A stretch of DNA of 30,048 nucleotides from Akkermansiaceae bacterium UBA1506 (GCA_002323995.1 DCQY01000090.1:1-30048), one strand, 5' to 3'; counted from the first letter of the stretch, positions 1 to 8,867 are shown. Numbers and translations: made by a program. Notes: a model not told the origin generated them from the letters alone.

Positions 1-335
1 GAAAAAGTGAGGTAAAACTTGCCGGTTTCCTTGTATTCCGGATGAAAGGCTAGACCAAGAAGACCCTCTTCAAAATCCTTCTCCACCCCAATGGAGTCGG
101 TCAAATCGAGAAACAGAACTGATTCTTCGGATTCCGGTCGGGAAGGCAAAATCTTGATCTTACCTGTCTGCTCAACCAGAAAGAGACGATCGGAACCATC
201 ATTAGGAATTTGGATTGAAACCGGGCGCTCCACTTCGATTTTTTCGTAGGTAGGGAGTAGCTTAATGTCAGGTGCAGCCATCAGTGCGATTGGCATTGCT
301 AATGACGCGATCATGAGGGTGGCAAAACGAATCAT
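1..335 (-). CDS. PQQ-dependent sugar (glucose/sorbosone) dehydrogenase-like protein, 5' part only
   Basis: The minus-strand frame opens with ATG at 335 and stays open to the window edge, giving 111 residues; the 3' end lies outside. Residues 1-20 form a signal peptide (MIRFATLMIASL, then small residues to MAAP), so the product is probably periplasmic or secreted. After it come DRLFLVEQTGKIKIL and EEGLLGLAFHPEYKETGKFY, the first-blade and substrate-loop signatures of the glucose/sorbosone dehydrogenase beta-propeller family, which oxidises sugars with PQQ or acts as a propeller module in larger secreted proteins. Only the first blades are visible, so PQQ and calcium ligands cannot be checked and the substrate is unknown. 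It is divergent from the PrsW gene, with 85 bases between the starts. Confidence 0.82.
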   Translation of the reverse strand, partial: MIRFATLMIASLAMPIALMAAPDIKLLPTYEKIEVERPVSIQIPNDGSDRLFLVEQTGKIKILPSRPESEESVLFLDLTDSIGVEKDFEEGLLGLAFHPEYKETGKFYLTF

Positions 336-420
336 GTCCTTAAATTACGAGACCAAGTGTTACAAGGCAACCCTTGTTCGAGTCGTAAAAGTGCCATAGC
401 GTGATTCTTGAAACAGCTTT

Positions 421-2004
421 ATGACGCGTCTTCCCTCTCAACACCTCGCAGATCTTTCAAGAGACCGGCGGTTTTTGATTCGGACATCGCTCAGCATTGT
501 CGTGATGTCGACGGTGCTTTCATTTATCCTCGCTGCTTTTGTCCCACAAAAACTTGGTGAACTACTTGGGCAGTTTCCCAAGCAGAATCTTGAGGTTTTT
601 CACCAAGCTGCTTCTCAACAAGACCCGCAATCTCTCAATGACTGGGTCTTCTGGATTCGATTCAACCATCCAGTATCCTCCGCCGCCACTTCGCTCGATT
701 TTCGCGACTTTCTAAGGGCAGAACATGGGGCTATCCCAGAAGATAGAAACTCATCGTTTCAGAAACACCCACTTCTCAAAAGCTTCTACGAGGGGGTGCA
801 GAGCGATGACCGGAAGGAATCCATCGAACAACTGAAGTCCATTTCTGAATCACTTCGGTATCGGAATGAGTTCCTCGGTGATCTCTACATTTTAGACAAG
901 GACTATGCCGCTGCTACCAACTTCTACAGCCGCGAAGCCCGGCAATTCCCTGAATCTTCTTATGCGCAACGCAGCGCAGTTGTAGCGGCGCTACGAAATG
1001 ATGATACAACTGCGGCTCGCTTTCTTTTGAACCAGTCCGCGATTTCTGATCGCTTCAGCGACTACGACTTGATGAATCTGCAGGCTGACGCCCGCGCTTG
1101 GATTCCTCTGCTCAAGAGCACCTTCAAGTATGAGAAAGCTCAACTCCTGAGTTTCTTCATTATACCCGCAGCGTTTACCGGACTAATCTGGTATCTAATA
1201 CTCACCAATTTCTGGCGCTTTGATCGGACTCGCTTAATCGCTTCTTTGTTCGCTGTCGCCCTGGGGGTCCTTAGTGCCAATCTGACACTTTACGCTGTTA
1301 TGATTCAGGAACGGGCTTTCGGGTTCACCCACATTCCATCTTCTTCCCAGGTTTCTCAGGCAATCTATTTTGTCGCTGGTGTCGGGCTTCGTGAGGAAAC
1401 AATCAAGCTGGCTTGCTTCATTCCCATCGCCGTCTGGTGTGCGAGAAGGAAAAACGATCTTGAGGCTCTCATCCTCGCGGCTCTTGTTGGTCTTGGCTTC
1501 GCAGCCATGGAAAATATCTCCTACTTTCGGACGGGGCTGATACAGCAGAGTGGTCTGACCCGGTTGCTAACCGCAAACCCTCTCCATTTTACCCTAACAG
1601 GGCTGGTCGGATACTATGGATATCGAATGATCGTCAGGAAATTTCACGGGATGGAGGAGTTTCTTGCGACATTCATTCTTGCTGTTTTATTTCATGGTGC
1701 CTACGACGCTGTCATCATGATTCCGGAATGGGCAGATTGGTCTATCCTGACATTCATTCTCATGGCGCTGCTGGTCTATCGCTACTTCGATCCATTGCGC
1801 GGACTGATGGACATTCAGCAACAAAGAAAGCGACTTTCTCCGCTCGGCATTTTTATCATGGGCTCGGTCGCAATCGCTTGTATCGTGATGATGGTTTCCG
1901 CTCCATTCCTCGGCTTTCATTATGCCCTTGCCGGTTTTGCAGAAGCAGTCGGCTCGATTCTTCCTCTGGCCTTCGCTTACATCAGTCGCTTCAGAGATCT
2001 CTAA
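421..2004 (+). CDS. PrsW-family intramembrane protease with N-terminal helical-repeat extension
   Basis: 527 residues, roughly twice the core PrsW length. A membrane segment lies at about residues 23-41. A soluble region at about 45-235 has TPR-like helix pairs (around 145-205, DYAAATNFYSREARQFPESS). A multi-helix membrane domain then runs to the C-terminus. The PrsW glutamic-protease signatures are present: EETIK (E325, E326, K329), AMENISYF (E364), H389 in HFTLTGLVGYYGYR, and FHGAYD (H425). PrsW of Bacillus makes the site-1 cut of an anti-sigma factor. The target here is unknown, and no anti-sigma or sigma gene is visible nearby. The start is the ATG at 421; no clear Shine-Dalgarno precedes it. 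The family call is firm and the substrate is open. Confidence 0.85.
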   Translation: MTRLPSQHLADLSRDRRFLIRTSLSIVVMSTVLSFILAAFVPQKLGELLGQFPKQNLEVFHQAASQQDPQSLNDWVFWIRFNHPVSSAATSLDFRDFLRAEHGAIPEDRNSSFQKHPLLKSFYEGVQSDDRKESIEQLKSISESLRYRNEFLGDLYILDKDYAAATNFYSREARQFPESSYAQRSAVVAALRNDDTTAARFLLNQSAISDRFSDYDLMNLQADARAWIPLLKSTFKYEKAQLLSFFIIPAAFTGLIWYLILTNFWRFDRTRLIASLFAVALGVLSANLTLYAVMIQERAFGFTHIPSSSQVSQAIYFVAGVGLREETIKLACFIPIAVWCARRKNDLEALILAALVGLGFAAMENISYFRTGLIQQSGLTRLLTANPLHFTLTGLVGYYGYRMIVRKFHGMEEFLATFILAVLFHGAYDAVIMIPEWADWSILTFILMALLVYRYFDPLRGLMDIQQQRKRLSPLGIFIMGSVAIACIVMMVSAPFLGFHYALAGFAEAVGSILPLAFAYISRFRDL

Positions 2005-2174
2005 CCTCCTGTTCGATTTGAAGCTAAACTTTGAACTTTGGATCTCGCGCAACCAAACCCACGATTGACACCTCTCTTGAGTGGCTGAGCAGCCAAAACC
2101 AGACGGTAAAAATGGTGACGGATACGAGGCCCAGATTATTTTTTTGCCTGAGCGATCTGATCCGACTTGATACT

Positions 2175-4217
2175 TCAGGTCTTGTTCAGAATACACCCTA
2201 CCAACTGGGCTCTCACCCCCTTAAGTTCCTTAGCTGCCTCGCGGGCCGTTCTAAAATCAGTCTTACCGGACCCTACCACCAGCACCGTGGCCTCTGCGTG
2301 GGATGCATACTTCAGGCCATCCTTACCCGAATTCAAAGGTGACGTGTCGATGATCACATAATCAAAGGATGAGTAGGCTTCCGTAAGCATCTTCACAAAA
2401 ATCTCCTCACTCATTGGCTCTCCAGTGTCCGAGGTCAATCGACCGCAGGAGATAAGGTAGAGATCTTTGAAAGTCGTTTCCTGACAAAGATTTTGGCTCG
2501 TCATCTCTTCTCCTCTGACTTCCCTTTCCATCGGATCGATAAAAAGTTCCGCCATATCTTGCTTACAGAAATCGGCATCCACCAGCAGGGTTCGATATCC
2601 CTTGTTCGCCAGAAGAACCGCGAGATTAGCGGCACAGAACGTCTTTCCTTCGCCTGGAGAAGCGCTCATGATCATTATACTGCGAGCGTGATGAGTGGAG
2701 AGAGATGCCCAGAGAGACCCTAAGCTCTCACTGACGGGTGAATTCGCATCATAATTTAGGAAGAACGATTCGCGCAGATCCATCTCTTGCCCCAATGCTT
2801 TCGGCACCTCGGCAAGGACTGGAAGACCAACGCTCGACTCTACCTTTCTGGCACCTTTTTGTGTTCGATCAACCAGCCCAACCCCAATCACCACTCCGAG
2901 GCCACACATCGCTCCAAAGACTCCAGCAATCGCCACGGTAGAATTTTTTCTTGGCAGAACCGGCGTCGCCGCAATGAGCGGGGAGGCAAAAACCCTCACG
3001 GCCGTTTCGTCCAAACCCTCGTGAAAATTGAGCTCTTTTATCCGGGCAAGGAGCTCCTCATAAGTCAATGCGGCTGAGTCGCGAGCCCGCAGCAAGCTGC
3101 GAAACTCTTTACGGACTCTGTCGACTTCAATCAAATGAGTCTTCTCCTCCTTAAATGTCTTCCGAAGCTGCGCCTCGCGCAATTCGGCTTGCCGATAGGC
3201 GTTCTCGATCGACTCGCCAACTTCGGCCGCGACCACATCAACTTGCTCTTCCAAGCCAGCCAAATTCAGCTCGCCGTTCTGGTAAGTAAAGTGCGCTGGC
3301 TTGAATTGCTTTTCTATCCTAACAAATTCCGCCTTCGCCAGGTTCCTACTGTGCAACAAATCTTGAATGTGCTTCTTATCACCGTAGGAACTAATATCGA
3401 AAACCATCTCGATATCCTGATTTTTTACCCCCTCATAGTGTTCAAAGTCTCGTTTGCGAAGAAGAGTCTCAGAAACCGCTGACGCAAGCTTCTTATCGAG
3501 ATCAGACGATGTTTCACCGGCAAAATCTGTGCCTTCGTTTAACGCAATATCCACATGCTGAATTCGGAAGGCCTGCACCTCATCTTCGGCTGCGTTCATC
3601 CGTCTCAGTTGCCTGGCAGCCTCTTCTTCTAAACGTGCACGTTTCCCGGCGACGAAGTCGCTGTTCTGCTCTCGAATCAAGCTTTGAAACTCCTCGATGA
3701 AGGCATCTGCCATATCGCGGGCCCGCTCTGGGTCCCGATCCCTTGCAGTTACATCAATGAGGCGTGTTCCACGACGGACTTGAACTTCGATATTCTGACT
3801 GATCAATTCGACAATCTCCGCGTCTGTATAGGGGAATCCTCTATTTGCTAAAAAGCCGGGATCATCTCGCAACTCGAGGCGATCCACGACGCGCAGGATG
3901 ACGACACCGCTTCGGATACCTTCAGCTAACGACAGCAACGTAACGGGGTCGTCCCAACCCTTCTCTCTTCGCATGCCGTCATAGCCGGCACTGTCACCTT
4001 TGGGGTCTACATAGATGATGGCGACAGACTCATACACCTTTGGAGCCAAGTGGACATAGGCTACCGCAAAACCAATGAAAACAGCGACGATTAGAGCTGC
4101 TAGCCAGAACCTCGGAATAATGGCAGTCATCAATCTTGAACTTTCTGGTGTCTCTGAGAGAGGTGACAACGCATCGTAGGTACTTGCTTGTGATTGTCCT
4201 GCTCCTAATTGATTCAT
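2175..4217 (-). CDS. Wzc/GumC-like polysaccharide co-polymerase fused to BY-kinase-type ATPase
   Basis: 680 residues with the layout of polysaccharide co-polymerases of exopolysaccharide export. A cytoplasmic N-terminus is followed by a membrane helix at about 36-57 and a Wzz domain from about 60. A long coiled-coil periplasmic region spans about 160-400. A Pro-rich motif (PLIAATPVLPRKN, 413-425) leads into a second helix at 427-449. The C-terminal domain is a BY-kinase-like P-loop ATPase: Walker A ASPGEGKT (519-526), Walker A' LLVDADF (544-550), Walker B VIIDTSP (621-627). The chain stops at VGCILNKT, where BY-kinases usually continue into a tyrosine-rich tail, so the normal autophosphorylation cluster is missing. 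No Wza-like exporter or glycosyltransferase gene is visible. It converges on the prsW gene and diverges from exbB. Confidence 0.88.
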   Translation of the reverse strand: MNQLGAGQSQASTYDALSPLSETPESSRLMTAIIPRFWLAALIVAVFIGFAVAYVHLAPKVYESVAIIYVDPKGDSAGYDGMRREKGWDDPVTLLSLAEGIRSGVVILRVVDRLELRDDPGFLANRGFPYTDAEIVELISQNIEVQVRRGTRLIDVTARDRDPERARDMADAFIEEFQSLIREQNSDFVAGKRARLEEEAARQLRRMNAAEDEVQAFRIQHVDIALNEGTDFAGETSSDLDKKLASAVSETLLRKRDFEHYEGVKNQDIEMVFDISSYGDKKHIQDLLHSRNLAKAEFVRIEKQFKPAHFTYQNGELNLAGLEEQVDVVAAEVGESIENAYRQAELREAQLRKTFKEEKTHLIEVDRVRKEFRSLLRARDSAALTYEELLARIKELNFHEGLDETAVRVFASPLIAATPVLPRKNSTVAIAGVFGAMCGLGVVIGVGLVDRTQKGARKVESSVGLPVLAEVPKALGQEMDLRESFFLNYDANSPVSESLGSLWASLSTHHARSIMIMSASPGEGKTFCAANLAVLLANKGYRTLLVDADFCKQDMAELFIDPMEREVRGEEMTSQNLCQETTFKDLYLISCGRLTSDTGEPMSEEIFVKMLTEAYSSFDYVIIDTSPLNSGKDGLKYASHAEATVLVVGSGKTDFRTAREAAKELKGVRAQLVGCILNKT

Positions 4218-4404
4218 CAGCGCTGCATGATTCGTCGCTCGGCAGTTGTTGGCCTATCACGAGTGAGAAAAATCAGTTCGTTTTCACCAAAGAAATACTC
4301 CCGATTCATACAATTACCCTCTACGAGGGATTGATTCAAGATGAATTATTAATTTTCATATTTAGTATAATTTTCAGTCATTGAAACCTTCAGTATCCGT
4401 AAAA

Positions 4405-4432
4405 TTGATAATAGATTGCGACGCTTTATTTA
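4405..4432 (+). promoter_or_regulatory. Candidate sigma70-type promoter for exbB-exbD-TPR operon
   Basis: TTGATA (4405-4410) and TATTTA (4427-4432) are separated by 16 bases, about 125 bases before the exbB ATG. The match is only moderate and promoter consensus in this lineage is poorly known to me, so this is a suggestion only. Confidence 0.28.
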
Positions 4433-4448
4433 CCGCCCTGCGTTTGCA

Positions 4449-4484
4449 AGGCATTTGATGGAGGGGTAAACTTCCCCAATGCCT
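4449..4484 (+). promoter_or_regulatory. Imperfect hairpin in the exbB leader
   Basis: AGGCATT (4449-4455) pairs with AATGCCT (4478-4484), and GGGG (4463-4466) pairs with CCCC (4474-4477) around the loop TAAACTT. A 7-base bulge (4456-4462) sits on the left arm. It ends 72 bases before the exbB ATG. Only TTTT (4493-4496) follows, so it could be a weak attenuator or an mRNA-stabilising leader structure. The pairing is seen directly; the function is unknown. Confidence 0.4.
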
Positions 4485-4556
4485 AGGCGGGCTTTTACTT
4501 CGCCACCCGATTGATCAAAACTTTAGCCCCAGAGAGTGATCCTTTTCAGCACCAAG

Positions 4557-5342
4557 ATGAATTACCATAAACTTTATCTGCTTCTCGCTCTTTTCGGCGC
4601 GGGACCTCTGATGGCCCAAGAAGCCGGACAATCCGCATCTCCTGAATCCGTTCAAACAACGGCGGAGACCATCCTCGATTACATGCTAAAGGGTGGCCCC
4701 TTTCTCATGATCCCTCTGGCTGCGCTGTCATTTCTAGCGGTCATTCTGATCATTTTCTATCTTTTCACGATCCGGCAGGGCGCCATCGTCAGCGACAGAT
4801 TCATGAACGCTGCTGATGCGCTGATACGGAAGCAAGACTATCTGGGGCTCATAGCAGTCTGTAATCGAGAAAACGAGTCTATCGCCCGTGTCGTTTACAA
4901 AACACTCGATTTTGCTACCAAGAACCCCACAGCTAGTTTCGACGAAGTGCGAGAAGTAACCGAAGCAGAAGGCACCCGGCAGGCATCACAGCTCAATAAT
5001 CGCATTTCTTACCTCAACGATATTAGCCGAATTGCTCCGATGGTTGGCCTCTTTGGCACCGTGATCGGTATGATCGCTGCCTTCGAGGGGATCGGAAAAT
5101 CCTCCGGTGTCCAGCACATGGAACTCGCACCCGGAGTAGCTCAAGCCCTCGTGACGACAGCGGCTGGACTCGTTGTCAGTATACCGTCACTGGTTTTCTA
5201 CTCAATCTTTCGTGGCAAAGTTCAGAGACTGATCGCAGAAATGGAAGCCGCTATGACTCATATCATGGCATTGCTTGCAGCGCAGTATAAGCGTGCGAAT
5301 CACAAAGCACCCGCGAGACGTGAACTTACTGAAGGCGAATAA
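4557..5342 (+). CDS. exbB: ExbB/TolQ/MotA-family proton channel subunit
   Basis: 261 residues from the ATG at 4557. An in-frame GTG at 4536 would add seven residues, but the ATG puts the signal peptide (MNYHKLYLLLALFGAGPLMA) at the N-terminus, so it is preferred. Three further membrane segments lie at about 49-72, 158-178 and 196-217. The last two carry the family signature GLFGTVIGMIAAFEG and QALVTTAAGLVVSIPS. ExbB forms the pentameric inner-membrane channel that, with ExbD, uses proton-motive force to drive TonB-type or Tol-type envelope machines. The extra N-terminal signal sequence is, from memory, common in PVC and Bacteroidota homologues. exbD follows after 20 bases and a TPR protein after that; no tonB or tolA is visible. 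Confidence 0.92.
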   Translation: MNYHKLYLLLALFGAGPLMAQEAGQSASPESVQTTAETILDYMLKGGPFLMIPLAALSFLAVILIIFYLFTIRQGAIVSDRFMNAADALIRKQDYLGLIAVCNRENESIARVVYKTLDFATKNPTASFDEVREVTEAEGTRQASQLNNRISYLNDISRIAPMVGLFGTVIGMIAAFEGIGKSSGVQHMELAPGVAQALVTTAAGLVVSIPSLVFYSIFRGKVQRLIAEMEAAMTHIMALLAAQYKRANHKAPARRELTEGE

Positions 5343-5362
5343 GAAAATCCTCATTTATTCAC

Positions 5363-5779
5363 ATGAAGTTCAGAGATACCAGTAGTCAGCAGGGAGCTGA
5401 ATTGGAACTTGCCCCGATGATTGACGTGGTTTTTCTGCTACTGATCTTTTTCATCGTGACTTGGCAGTTCGCTCGATTTGAGCGCGATATGGATATCTCA
5501 GTTCCATCAGCTGAAGAAGCTCAAGACACTGATCGGCAGACAGGCGAGATCATTGTAAACGTTCGCGAAGATGGCTCCATCATCCTAAACGGAAGAAACG
5601 TGAACCAAACCGAGCTTCTCGCCAAGCTTCAAGCCATCTGTGAGGCCTATCCGGACCAGGCAGTTATTCTGCGTGGATCTTCTGACGCAGATTTCCAGTC
5701 GATTATGAATGTGCTTGATCAAATAAAGAAAGCCGGCATCTGGAATGTCGCATTTGCCACGACCAGCCCTCAAGGTTGA
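5363..5779 (+). CDS. exbD: ExbD/TolR-family biopolymer transport protein
   Basis: 138 residues with ExbD architecture: a short cytoplasmic N-terminus, one membrane helix (about 17-36, APMIDVVFLLLIFFIV) and a periplasmic domain to the end. Asp21 in the helix is the proton-carrying Asp essential in ExbD/TolR (Asp25 in E. coli ExbD). The periplasmic part (GEIIVNVREDGSIILNGRNV and a final MNVLDQIKKAGIWNVAFAT) matches the ExbD fold. It sits 20 bases after exbB and 39 bases before the TPR gene, clearly in one operon. Only one ExbD is present, whereas some PVC operons carry two. Confidence 0.93.
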   Translation: MKFRDTSSQQGAELELAPMIDVVFLLLIFFIVTWQFARFERDMDISVPSAEEAQDTDRQTGEIIVNVREDGSIILNGRNVNQTELLAKLQAICEAYPDQAVILRGSSDADFQSIMNVLDQIKKAGIWNVAFATTSPQG

Positions 5780-5818
5780 AAATTCAGCGTGTCCTGATCA
5801 GCCGATATCATTTTCAAG

Positions 5819-8281
5819 ATGCGAGCGTCCTTTCTCCAACTGCGTTCCCAACACGCCCTCACTTACTGGGTCACGGGGCTGCTTATCCTTTTTGCCCACG
5901 ATCGCCCCCTTTCTCAGGATGCTCCGGCTCAACCAATACCGGGTGCCGAAGCCAGTCAATTTGAGGACATTCTTGAGTATGCCGACATGCTCTTTAGCCG
6001 CAAACAATACAACATTGCGGCACAGCAGTATCAAATATTCATTCAAGAACAACCAAACAGCCCAAATCTTCAGATCGCTTGGTTCCGACTCGGCGAGTGC
6101 TATCTCCAGGTCAAACAGCTGGCCGATGCCGAGAAAACGTTCAATTACCTCATCGGCCAATATCGCATAGGCCCCTTCGTTGGTTCCGCCGCCTATCGAC
6201 TCGCGATCATGCGATTAGACGATAAAGATTACCTCAACGCGCTCACTTTTTTTAAGACCGCTAAGAATGAGCTAATCGATCCCAAAGTAAAACTTGAAGC
6301 AACATACTACTGCGCCCGTTGCCTTCAGCTGACCCAGCAAAGCCAAGAGGCTCTCGCTCAATTTAACGAGTTGATCAAAGCGGACCCCACCGAGGAGAAC
6401 CCTTTCCATGAAAGAGCCCTTCTAGAATCTGCAAGGCTTCACTTCGAGCTAGGCGAGACGAAGTTGGCTCTCGAAAAGTTTAAGAGACTCTCGGATACGG
6501 CAAGTACTGAGGCGTTCCAACAAGAAGCCGTCGTCCGGGGCGGGCTTCTCGCTGCTGAAGCTGGACAGGCGGAAATAAGCGAAGAACTTCTCAGTAGAGC
6601 CCTGAAGTTCTCCGACACCAGCCCTTGGAAAGCACTCGCTCAGGTCGGAGCCATCTTCAATGCTTTTGCCCGCGAAGACTATGAGCGTGTTATTGCGATC
6701 TATAACCTTGGCGCCTACACGCCGCCTGATGAGTCCCGGGCCAAGGTGTTGCTGATTGTGGCACACTCTTACCGGTTGATGAACGATCTCGAGCCCGCAC
6801 TGCAGCTTTACTCCCTCGTCGAGGCAAAATACCCCAAGCAAAAGGAAGGAGTAGAGGCGGGCTATCGTCGCATTCAGATGCTTTACCAAACTTCCGATAA
6901 GAAGCTTCCAGATGCTGCTGATAATTTTGCTAGAATCCAAGCCGCTATCGATTCCTCCAATCCTTATATTGACATGGCCTGGTTGATGAAAGCCGAGTTT
7001 CACTTCGCTCAAGCCGAAAATTCAGCGAGCGGCCCGGGCTCCAACTATGCGAACAAGAACTTATCTCTCGCCGCCTCCGCATACTCCAAAGTTCGTTTGG
7101 AAAAGGTGGATCAGAGATACCGTGAAATCTGCCTCTACAAAAAGGGCTGGTCACAAATCGAGTCAGGTGATTTCAAAGGCGGCATTGTGAGTCTCACTGA
7201 GTTCATCCAGAAACATCGCCAGAGTTCTCTCGCCTCTTCCGCTATCGCCAAACGAGCGGCAGCCTACCAAGAAAACGAAGACCATCAGTATGCATTAGAC
7301 GACTTCGAAGATATCGCCGAAAACTTTCCAGAGGCTCAAGAGTTGGAGTTTGCTCTTCAACAAATTGCTTTAATCTACGCGCATCAGCGGAAGACTTCAG
7401 AGATGATCGCTGCCTACCAGAATCTTCTGAAGCAATTCCCAAACACAGATGGTGCTGGCGAAGCACACTACTGGATTGGCGTTGGTTTTTTCGATCTCGA
7501 GCAACACCAGCAAGCGATTCCCGAACTTAAGCTAGCGCGCGAAATCGACTCGCAATATGACGACAAGGCGACAGTTCGCCTTGTCATCTGTCATTACCAA
7601 CTCGAACAAATTGATGAACTCGCTAAGAACGCTCGTCGCTATCTCCAAAATACGCCAAGCTCCACCGATGAAGGAACTAAGTCCGAGCGTCCGTCGATTC
7701 CGCTGCAAGTTTTGGAATACCTTGGCAGAAAGCTCGCGGCCTCGCGTGATTACGAAGGGGGCGAATACTTTCTGACGGCGCTGAGTCAGGGCAAAGACCC
7801 GACCGAAACAACAGCTTCGGTCTGGAAGTTACTCGCTGACTGTCGGATGGAACTGAAAAATCATGAAGGAGTCATCAATGCTTGTGATAACTTCCTCGTC
7901 CAAACTGAACGCCCAAGCAAAAGAGCCTCCGCTTACCTCCAGAGAGGATTAGCTCAATTCTTCCTTAATCGATTCGAAGAAGCCAAGACGAGCGCTCAAG
8001 AAAGCTTACGATCTCAAAAGGAGGGACGCACCAATGCCGAAGCAAGACTTCTCCTAGGAGACATTGCTGCTGAAAACGGCAACCTAGCAGATGCCGCTCG
8101 AGACTATCTCGTTGTAAGCCAAATTTTTTATGACCCTGATGTCACTCCCAAAGCACTCGCCAAAGCGGCTGACGCATACAGATCGCTTGGCAAGCATGAC
8201 AAAGCTGAGCAACTGCAACAGGAGTTGAGATCTAAGTTTCCTGACTACGCGGCACCGGCGAGTTTAAATCCCAACCCCTAG
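5819..8281 (+). CDS. Large secreted TPR protein (YbgF/BamD-like repeats)
   Basis: 820 residues, almost all helical repeats. The N-terminus has a hydrophobic stretch (about 13-26, ALTYWVTGLLILFA) consistent with a signal peptide or anchor. It is followed by a Pro/Ala linker and the first repeat (ILEYADMLFSRKQYNIAAQQ, about 51-70). TPR units with the W-LG-Y-A-F-P pattern recur through the chain, for example AWFRLGECYLQVKQLADAEK and AHYWIGVGFFDLEQHQQAIP, ending at YRSLGKHDKAEQLQQELRSK. YbgF-like TPR proteins work with Tol/Ton systems in the periplasm, which fits its place as third gene of the exbB-exbD operon. A scaffold role is inference. The ATG at 5819 is the only start that keeps the signal sequence. 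The next gene converges on it. Confidence 0.85.
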   Translation: MRASFLQLRSQHALTYWVTGLLILFAHDRPLSQDAPAQPIPGAEASQFEDILEYADMLFSRKQYNIAAQQYQIFIQEQPNSPNLQIAWFRLGECYLQVKQLADAEKTFNYLIGQYRIGPFVGSAAYRLAIMRLDDKDYLNALTFFKTAKNELIDPKVKLEATYYCARCLQLTQQSQEALAQFNELIKADPTEENPFHERALLESARLHFELGETKLALEKFKRLSDTASTEAFQQEAVVRGGLLAAEAGQAEISEELLSRALKFSDTSPWKALAQVGAIFNAFAREDYERVIAIYNLGAYTPPDESRAKVLLIVAHSYRLMNDLEPALQLYSLVEAKYPKQKEGVEAGYRRIQMLYQTSDKKLPDAADNFARIQAAIDSSNPYIDMAWLMKAEFHFAQAENSASGPGSNYANKNLSLAASAYSKVRLEKVDQRYREICLYKKGWSQIESGDFKGGIVSLTEFIQKHRQSSLASSAIAKRAAAYQENEDHQYALDDFEDIAENFPEAQELEFALQQIALIYAHQRKTSEMIAAYQNLLKQFPNTDGAGEAHYWIGVGFFDLEQHQQAIPELKLAREIDSQYDDKATVRLVICHYQLEQIDELAKNARRYLQNTPSSTDEGTKSERPSIPLQVLEYLGRKLAASRDYEGGEYFLTALSQGKDPTETTASVWKLLADCRMELKNHEGVINACDNFLVQTERPSKRASAYLQRGLAQFFLNRFEEAKTSAQESLRSQKEGRTNAEARLLLGDIAAENGNLADAARDYLVVSQIFYDPDVTPKALAKAADAYRSLGKHDKAEQLQQELRSKFPDYAAPASLNPNP

Positions 8282-8471
8282 TCATTGAAACACCTCTTCA
8301 TCCGATGGCTAGCTCTGAGTTAGCAGAGGTCAATCAGCAAAAGGCAGTCGCCGCGATCAAGGGAATCAGGTTACCGCTCGGTAGCGCACCTCATGATCAT
8401 TCTTCTGCAATTGGCACGCGAATGAACTCTGAAGGGGTAAATCATTCAAGCCAGCCGTTAATGAAATGAAG

Positions 8472-8867
8472 TCACTGACTGCCGTTGCAGTCTTCACCAT
8501 CCATCGTTTCCGGATCATACTCCGGTTTTCCGTCAGCCTTAACTGGCTCAAATGATGTTCCGCAACCACAGCTGCGGGCTGCATTCGGGTTCTCAATCTT
8601 GAACCCAGAATCGTTCAGTGCATCAACATAATCCAACTGGCATCCATCCAGGTAGTCCAGACTTTCACGATCAACGAACACCTTGACACCCATTTTCTCG
8701 ATCACATCATCTCCGGGACTCGCTGAGGCAATTTGCATCGCGTATGACATTCCGGCACAACCGCCCCTCTCCACGAGGAGGCGAAGTCCCTTTTCCTCTG
8801 GAGAGTGGTCATTCGATTTAAGAAGAGCGAGAAGATGGCTCGCAGCAGAGTCGGTCACTTGAATCAT
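8472..8867 (-). CDS. A-type iron-sulfur carrier (HesB/IscA/ErpA family)
   Basis: 131 residues. Residues 1-107 match the A-type carrier family, which holds an Fe-S cluster or iron through three cysteines and passes it to apo-enzymes. The three cysteines are present: Cys37 in ERGGCAGMSY, and Cys100 and Cys102 in SCGCGTSF. The family start MIQVTDSAASHLLALL is clean. A tail of about 25 acidic residues follows the usual end and carries an additional Cys127. IscA, ErpA, SufA and plant-type HesB cannot be told apart here, and no isc/suf genes are nearby. It is divergent from mutL (113 bases between starts). Its start codon directly follows a triple hexamer repeat. Confidence 0.92.
   Translation of the reverse strand: MIQVTDSAASHLLALLKSNDHSPEEKGLRLLVERGGCAGMSYAMQIASASPGDDVIEKMGVKVFVDRESLDYLDGCQLDYVDALNDSGFKIENPNAARSCGCGTSFEPVKADGKPEYDPETMDGEDCNGSQ
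8477..8492 (-). terminator. Perfect hairpin overlapping the end of the Fe-S carrier gene
   Basis: GACTGC (8477-8482) and GCAGTC (8487-8492) form a 6-base-pair stem with a 4-base loop inside the last codons of the minus-strand gene. Downstream on that strand is a T-rich but interrupted stretch (CTTCATTTCATT), so this may be a weak terminator whose stem is part of the coding sequence. It may also help end the converging TPR transcript. Confidence 0.35.

Larger units (their letters stand above)
4218..4556. other. Divergent intergenic region between the Wzc-like gene and exbB
   Basis: This stretch has no convincing gene. The 82-codon plus-strand frame entering it from 4136 overlaps the Wzc-like gene antisense and has no family features. 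The middle (about 4335-4375) is very A/T rich and includes TATAAT at 4366-4371 without a well-spaced -35. The rightmost part holds a candidate promoter (4405-4432) and a hairpin (4449-4484) reading toward exbB. Start sites for both flanking genes must lie here. Confidence 0.6.

Noticed and set aside
4136..4384. An 82-codon plus-strand frame with hydrophobic stretches upstream of exbB.
   Set aside because: Its first third is antisense to the Wzc-like N-terminus and the rest runs through A/T-rich DNA that makes hydrophobic codons by chance.
8313..8328. CTCTG-AGTTAG-CAGAG stem after the TPR gene as a terminator.
   Set aside because: Only five base pairs and no following T-run; not strong enough to list.
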